Under the pieces are notes generated by a model. It had not been told where the DNA came from. It saw only the letters and a list, made by a program, of their open reading frames with translations, and did not search any database. Position numbers and translations under genes: made by a program. From contig CANMSB010000004.1 in the NCBI GenBank assembly GCA_947500445.1, forward strand, positions 1-64,000: DNA of 64,000 nt, read 5' to 3'. Source of the stretch: an uncultured Flavobacteriaceae bacterium (GTDB lineage: Bacteria > Bacteroidota > Bacteroidia > Flavobacteriales > Flavobacteriaceae). Below are positions 60,801 to 64,000 of the stretch, one piece after another (position 1 is the stretch's first letter; each line of letters starts with the position of its first letter).

Positions 60801-62216
60801 TTCGCTATCCTCCAAAAGACTCCCGATAATGTTACCGGTCAAGGTTTCCGTACGCTTTTTATCGAACAAACGGGTGTTGGCTTTAGAAGGGTGCTTGCGT
60901 ACCAATCCTGTATTGGTACCGACCCATAGCGTACCGTCCTCCGTTTGATGTATTGCATAAATGTCCTTCCCGGGAGTGGGGGCAGTGCCATCGTTGCCCA
61001 AAGAAAGTTTGCGAAAAGGCTTTGCGTTTAAATCGCATTTTAGCATGCCGTCCTTGATGGTTCCCAACCAAAGAAAATCATTGGAATCGATGTAAACGGC
61101 AGAAATTTGATTCCCCTTCAAGCCAATTTGGTCTGGGCTATTTTCGTCATAAACCTTCATTTGATCGGTTAGGGGATGGTAGACAAAAAGACTGGTGGGG
61201 GCCGCTCGATTGATAAAATAGACCCTTCCCCAGCGATCTTCAACGATCGTATTTATAAAATTGTGACCGGTAACGTCCAAAAAGCTATCGGAATCCAAAA
61301 AACAGCAGATGCCCTCTTTTGAGATTTTGGCAACACCTTTTTCATATCCTACCCATACCGTACCATTGGCACTACATTTAATTTTTTGGATACCGGCCGC
61401 GGTTCTGTTTTCAGCGAATTTTAGCGTGCGTTTGAACCACAGTTTTTTGCTATCGGAACCTTTCGGTATTTTGGTAATTTGATTGAGTCCAAAACCCGTA
61501 CCGATAAAAATTTGACCATCAAGTGATTGCGCAATTGCGGTAATCTTGTTGTTTGATAGTGAATGGTCGTTGTGCTGTTGGTTGTAGTACTGTTCGAAAC
61601 GACCCGATTTTTTTCTGAGCAGGTTCAGCCCATTTTCCGTGCCGATCCAAAGGTTTCCCGATGAATCAAGGAGCAATGCGTTTACTTCGGAACTTGAGAT
61701 GCCCATGGCCTTGTTCGATGTCACGGGTACTTGTGTTACATGCCTATGGTCTTCTTTGTCGATTTTAAAAAGGCCATCGGAGGTGCCGATCCAGATATCT
61801 TCGGAGTCCTCGGTAATTGCTTGTACTATAGCTGCCTTTGCGTCTATGGTTTTGGCATCCCCATCCATGTTGGTAAGCCGTTTGGCCTTTGTACGGTATA
61901 GCGAAAAACCGCCATAGGCATAGGAAATGACCAGGTCTCCGTCCGATGTTTTATAGAGTCCCGAAACATCCGCTTTCAACAATGCATTTTCCACGGTCCG
62001 ATCAGGTAAAAAGGTATCGAAATAAAGACCGTCAAAAGTGTTCAGACCGTACTCGGTACCGATCCACAAATACCCATTGTCATCTTCTTGAAAACATTTT
62101 ACCAAGCTGTGCGACAGGCCGTCTTTGGTCCCATAAGGTTTGAATACAAAATCTTGTGCCATTCCTTGCTGAAGGAAAAACAAAAGGACAACCAAATAAA
62201 AAAGAGATTTTCTCAT
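57894..62216 (-). CDS. Hybrid two-component system regulator (SusR/HTCS type)
   Basis: Start taken at the ATG at 62216 (1440 residues) with signal peptide ending FLQQGMAQ. Order: about 14 Reg_prop propeller blades (WIGTEYGLNTFDG, WIGTSDGLFKI, WVGTNTGLVR and so on) to about residue 740, Y_Y_Y domain (about 750-830), membrane helix (about 855-872), HisKA with ISHELRTPL (about 935), HATPase with DTGIGI and GAGIGLAL (about 1085-1110), a receiver with VEDNED and DVMMPN (phospho-Asp about 1243), and an AraC HTH at the end (GFSNSSYFAKVFKETFG). It senses a sugar in the periplasm and activates nearby genes, most likely the T9SS gene next to it. Confidence 0.93.
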   Translation of the reverse strand: MRKSLFYLVVLLFFLQQGMAQDFVFKPYGTKDGLSHSLVKCFQEDDNGYLWIGTEYGLNTFDGLYFDTFLPDRTVENALLKADVSGLYKTSDGDLVISYAYGGFSLYRTKAKRLTNMDGDAKTIDAKAAIVQAITEDSEDIWIGTSDGLFKIDKEDHRHVTQVPVTSNKAMGISSSEVNALLLDSSGNLWIGTENGLNLLRKKSGRFEQYYNQQHNDHSLSNNKITAIAQSLDGQIFIGTGFGLNQITKIPKGSDSKKLWFKRTLKFAENRTAAGIQKIKCSANGTVWVGYEKGVAKISKEGICCFLDSDSFLDVTGHNFINTIVEDRWGRVYFINRAAPTSLFVYHPLTDQMKVYDENSPDQIGLKGNQISAVYIDSNDFLWLGTIKDGMLKCDLNAKPFRKLSLGNDGTAPTPGKDIYAIHQTEDGTLWVGTNTGLVRKHPSKANTRLFDKKRTETLTGNIIGSLLEDSEKRLWVGYYDYKVSHLHSQTNRFKHYPYRLNDSTAFPLWSVRDIIQGKDRNLWFTATSGLLALYKPETDGFEKIVPTGFETLFNGFGNALEEGKDGTLYIATNQEGLVAYHPKTGKVQQFLHKENRSSSISSNLVNALHLDTENQLWIGTEGGSLDRFNSKDDTFEHFHLNGPGSYYAINTIEEDDKGFLWLGTNEGLIRFHPKTGAKRVFTFEDGLADDEFNRGASYKAKDGSLFFGGPEGVTHFHPNGIESNPHKPRVILNAISVSGNRTAPTDKNGVLTILPDTLAVKRTLELAHDQNDVTFRFTIIHHAAPEKNVLKYRLVGFENTWKTAFSGQQFVEYTNLNPGDYTFEIIGENGDAEASSENIAFHLHVRPPFWSTLWFRFLLLAGVLALGYLWFKYRTRALRDQKLLLQREVAMRTEQLEAKTETLFQQKEEISQLAADLQQANESRLHFFTNISHELRTPLTLILGPVTTMLKSGALSSNIRNQLSIVQRNANRLLSLTNELLYIRKLESGIVRLQITRCNLPLTIKTISTSFRPLATKNQIAFDISIDASVTFGFIDVEKLHKILNNLLSNAIKYTRPGGTVKLLVSQTRGKLHINVTDTGIGIATENIPKLFDRYYRAQNAASKNPDGAGIGLALTKELVELHKGTIALESCLGKGTTFSVRIPIDQAANTEGEMPVTETKTILNGPTSSYGTNIPTATDITTSKLSQANILLVEDNEDMRNYIASLLTKTYKVMVAADGFQAMEKLKKTNVALVISDVMMPNMTGLQLCEKLKSSMDTCHIPILLLTAKTANTAKLKGLSAGADDYLTKPFHADMLLLKIGNILNTRNKLKQRLRREVLTLPSEIALHEKDAMFLKKAISAVEANISDSTFNVVQFCKAMGMSKPVLNRKLNALTDLVPSKFIRHVRLKRAAVLLKNNQGTIREIMYETGFSNSSYFAKVFKETFGVNPTEYADPTLG

Positions 62217-62534
62217 TTGCGATATCAACTTTTCACGAAAAATTGAATTGGAGTAGTATACTTACGTTAAAAACCGTTAAAAGGTTCGTTCGTATCGTTA
62301 AAGATGGCATTGTTCGGTAGTGTTTGAAACCCTTTCTTACATTGACCAGTATGGATAATTTCTATTTCGTAATGGTGAGAAATCCCCATTACCGCAAAAT
62401 CAACTTGTGTGGAGAAAACGGAGGCTTTACAAATCGGAAAAAGACGATATCCTTTCCGATCCAGGTATTGCTTCAAGATTGATAAGCTTGCGTATTTTCT
62501 GATGGAATGCCTTTATATGGGCTAACAGGTACTC
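62217..62534. other. Spacer between HTCS and GntR/LacI-type regulator genes
   Basis: Frames on both strands, such as the reverse of 62267-62476, have no ribosome-binding site or family features and are not called. The region should hold the promoter for the HTCS gene. No clear -7 element was found. Confidence 0.4.
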
Positions 62535-63557
62535 TTACAGGGACTTCCGGGGAATTACATAAAAAGGGTTTTTATATTGCTCTTTCCTATTGTCGAGTAT
62601 GAGTTGAGCGGCCTGCTGGCCCAACTTTTCAAAATCGGTAGAAATTACTGTAATACCGTCCAACAATACCTCTTTTATGGGGGTGTCGTTATAGGAAATG
62701 ATGCCGACATCCTTACCGAGCCGATAATCGGTAGCCTTTATTTTTTTGATGAGGGTTACCAAATCCTTTTCCCTTAGGTTAATGTAAACGGTGTGTTTTT
62801 CTATAATCTCGTCAGCAATGGCATCAATAATTTTAAAATCATAGGCGTAGGTTCCACAGAACTTAAAAAACCCCTTTTTGATCTCAACGGGATGATAGGT
62901 TTTTTTGGGAACCAACAGTTTTAGTTGTTTGTATTTCTTTAGCTGGGGGTTCAATTGTTCCAAGGCGGCGTAAATATCGTGTTCAAAATCTTGGTAAACA
63001 CTTGCGGGAACGGACTTGAACGCGGCAATATGTTTGTCCAAAATCAACAGTTTTTCCTCGGGGATCTCATTGCGAACAAAATCCAGCACATCTTCGCCAC
63101 CCTCTTCAAAATGGCAAATGATGGCGTAATGAGAATAATTACGGGCCTTACTGGCGGTTATTAAGTTTTTGAACTGTCTGTAGTTGTTGTCATAAATAAA
63201 GAAGTCTATCGTAGCTTGGTCGCCGAGCGCTTTCGAAAATGCATCGTAGATGATTTTTTTATGTGCGCTGAGTTTATTGAACAGCAAAAACACCTTGGCT
63301 TGTAACTTTAAATCGTCATTGGTTACGTAGTATCCTTTTCCGGGAACCGAATCGATAAGCTTCATGGTTTTTAAATGGTCATAAGCCTTTACAATGGTAT
63401 CGCGGGAAATATCGAACTCCAACCATAGGTCGTTGACCGAGGGCAGTTTATCGTTCACCTTCATTTGCCCGTTCCCCAAGGCCGATAGGACCGAGTTTAC
63501 GATCTGTTGATACTTGGGTATTTTGGAATTTTCGTTTATTTCAATGAGGTGTAACAT
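62535..63557 (-). CDS. GntR-type repressor with LacI-like sugar-binding domain
   Basis: A 340-residue protein: winged HTH at residues about 8-75 (IPKYQQIVNSVLSALGNGQMKVNDKLPSVNDLW, ISRDTIVKAYDHLKTMKLI, GKGYYV), then a periplasmic-binding-protein-like effector domain (about 90-335) with YSHYAIICHFEEGGEDVLDF and DVGIISYNDTPIKEVLLDGITVISTDFEKLGQQAA. This layout is the AraR-like type common in Bacteroidota, where a sugar releases the repressor. Its targets are probably the neighbouring extracellular glycan genes. It is transcribed alone. Confidence 0.88.
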   Translation of the reverse strand: MLHLIEINENSKIPKYQQIVNSVLSALGNGQMKVNDKLPSVNDLWLEFDISRDTIVKAYDHLKTMKLIDSVPGKGYYVTNDDLKLQAKVFLLFNKLSAHKKIIYDAFSKALGDQATIDFFIYDNNYRQFKNLITASKARNYSHYAIICHFEEGGEDVLDFVRNEIPEEKLLILDKHIAAFKSVPASVYQDFEHDIYAALEQLNPQLKKYKQLKLLVPKKTYHPVEIKKGFFKFCGTYAYDFKIIDAIADEIIEKHTVYINLREKDLVTLIKKIKATDYRLGKDVGIISYNDTPIKEVLLDGITVISTDFEKLGQQAAQLILDNRKEQYKNPFYVIPRKSL

Positions 63558-63698
63558 GTTCAGCGTTCGATTGCATTTCGAATATACTCATATTGCGGCA
63601 GTAACGTACTGCTGTAATAGCTTTAGATGATCGTATTTTGGCAACAGGCTACTATTTCCAAAGACGGAACGATACAAATACCCGGTATAAAATAAAGG

Positions 63699-64000
63699 TC
63701 ATTCCAACGGATACCATTCCTTCTGTTGTAGCGGTTGCCTGCGGGCGGTTTTTTTGGGAGGATAATTAGCGGTCAAATAGGAAAGGATGATTTCTTCTTG
63801 CGCACCCAGGTCCCAAAGGTTTTGGGTTTCCTGCATCCATCGTATCGTTGAAACCCATGCCTCGCGTCCCATCCGGTTTTGGATGATCAATTGTGCCGAA
63901 TGGCAGGTAGTACAGTTATTGACTACCTCGGTAAATCCGTCGGCCGCTATGAGACCGGTGGGCGTATGAATACCGTCCACAATGTTCGTATCCTGATCTA
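63699..64000 (-). CDS. Monohaem cytochrome c, C-terminal part, cut by window edge
   Basis: The minus-strand frame is open to the window edge (reads DQDTNIVDGIHTPTGLIA upstream of an internal GTG), so the gene starts outside. It has the haem motif NNCTTCHSAQL, then NRMGREAWVSTIRWM (Met ligand candidates) and LSYLTANYPP, typical of small cytochrome c domains coupled to sulfite dehydrogenase or similar molybdenum enzymes. The partner enzyme is not in the window. Confidence 0.75.
   Translation of the reverse strand, partial: DQDTNIVDGIHTPTGLIAADGFTEVVNNCTTCHSAQLIIQNRMGREAWVSTIRWMQETQNLWDLGAQEEIILSYLTANYPPKKTARRQPLQQKEWYPLE

Noticed and set aside
62267-62476. 69-residue frame between the HTCS and GntR genes
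   Set aside because: No Shine-Dalgarno context and no recognisable domain. It lies in the presumed promoter region.
1-64000. CRISPR array, tRNA, rRNA or origin
   Set aside because: No regularly spaced repeats and no RNA gene folds were seen on either strand by eye. A short or divergent RNA gene could be missed.

Overview
The window looks like the chromosome of a marine, polysaccharide-degrading member of the Bacteroidota, most likely a Flavobacteriaceae species of the Zobellia/Maribacter kind. The evidence is a SusC/SusD pair, TAnnTTTG promoters, three proteins with type IX secretion (T9SS) C-terminal tails, a SusR-like hybrid two-component regulator, and an alginate locus whose gene order resembles, from memory, the alginate utilization system of Zobellia galactanivorans. 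No rRNA, tRNA, CRISPR array or complete mobile element was recognised.

Layout. (1) 1-3.24 kb: accessory DNA. It holds the N-terminus of an IS256-type transposase, a compact four-gene cassette of small proteins including a DUF5675 protein and two short membrane proteins, a divergent small HTH-like gene, a TPR-like fragment and the C-terminus of an IS66 transposase. (2) 3.2-20.8 kb: a near-complete alginate locus. It encodes a tandem-domain PL7 lyase lipoprotein, KdgF, SusC, SusD, a PKD surface lipoprotein, two further PL7 lyases, a GntR/FCD regulator, an MFS transporter, an SDR-type DEH reductase, KDG kinase and KDPG aldolase, plus a divergent RraA-like protein. Clustered 12-bp palindromes of the type (T/C)TGGTnnnCCA(A/G) lie at three promoters and are probably the GntR operators. 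The proposed flow is: alginate is cut at the surface, oligomers pass SusCD, monomers are opened with help from KdgF, imported by the MFS carrier, reduced to KDG, phosphorylated and split to pyruvate and glyceraldehyde-3-phosphate.

(3) 20.8-27.8 kb: a structured intergenic region with a perfect 20-bp inverted repeat, a carboxypeptidase-regulatory-domain protein, a transglutaminase-like protein, a TPR histidine kinase with an AraC-type response regulator, and a repeat/fascin-like lipoprotein. (4) 28.4-47.9 kb: an exopolysaccharide locus. A sugar transferase and a Wzc-like tyrosine kinase on the plus strand converge on a 15-gene minus-strand operon: outer-membrane barrel, WbpD/WbpB-like enzymes, flippase, FkbM methyltransferase, two GT4 enzymes, a polymerase-like membrane protein, asparagine-synthase-like, ATP-grasp, FemAB-like, DUF354, NodB-like, MBOAT and SGNH proteins. 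No Wza-type export protein is present. Similar palindromes stand before both outward ends of this locus.

(5) 48.5-63.6 kb, minus strand: three T9SS-type extracellular proteins (beta-helix/ricin-like, a putative TIM-barrel hydrolase, and a GH74/BNR-like multidomain protein), then the hybrid two-component regulator and a GntR/LacI-type repressor. The window ends inside a cytochrome c gene.

All functions are inferred from reading the translated sequence. No database search was run.
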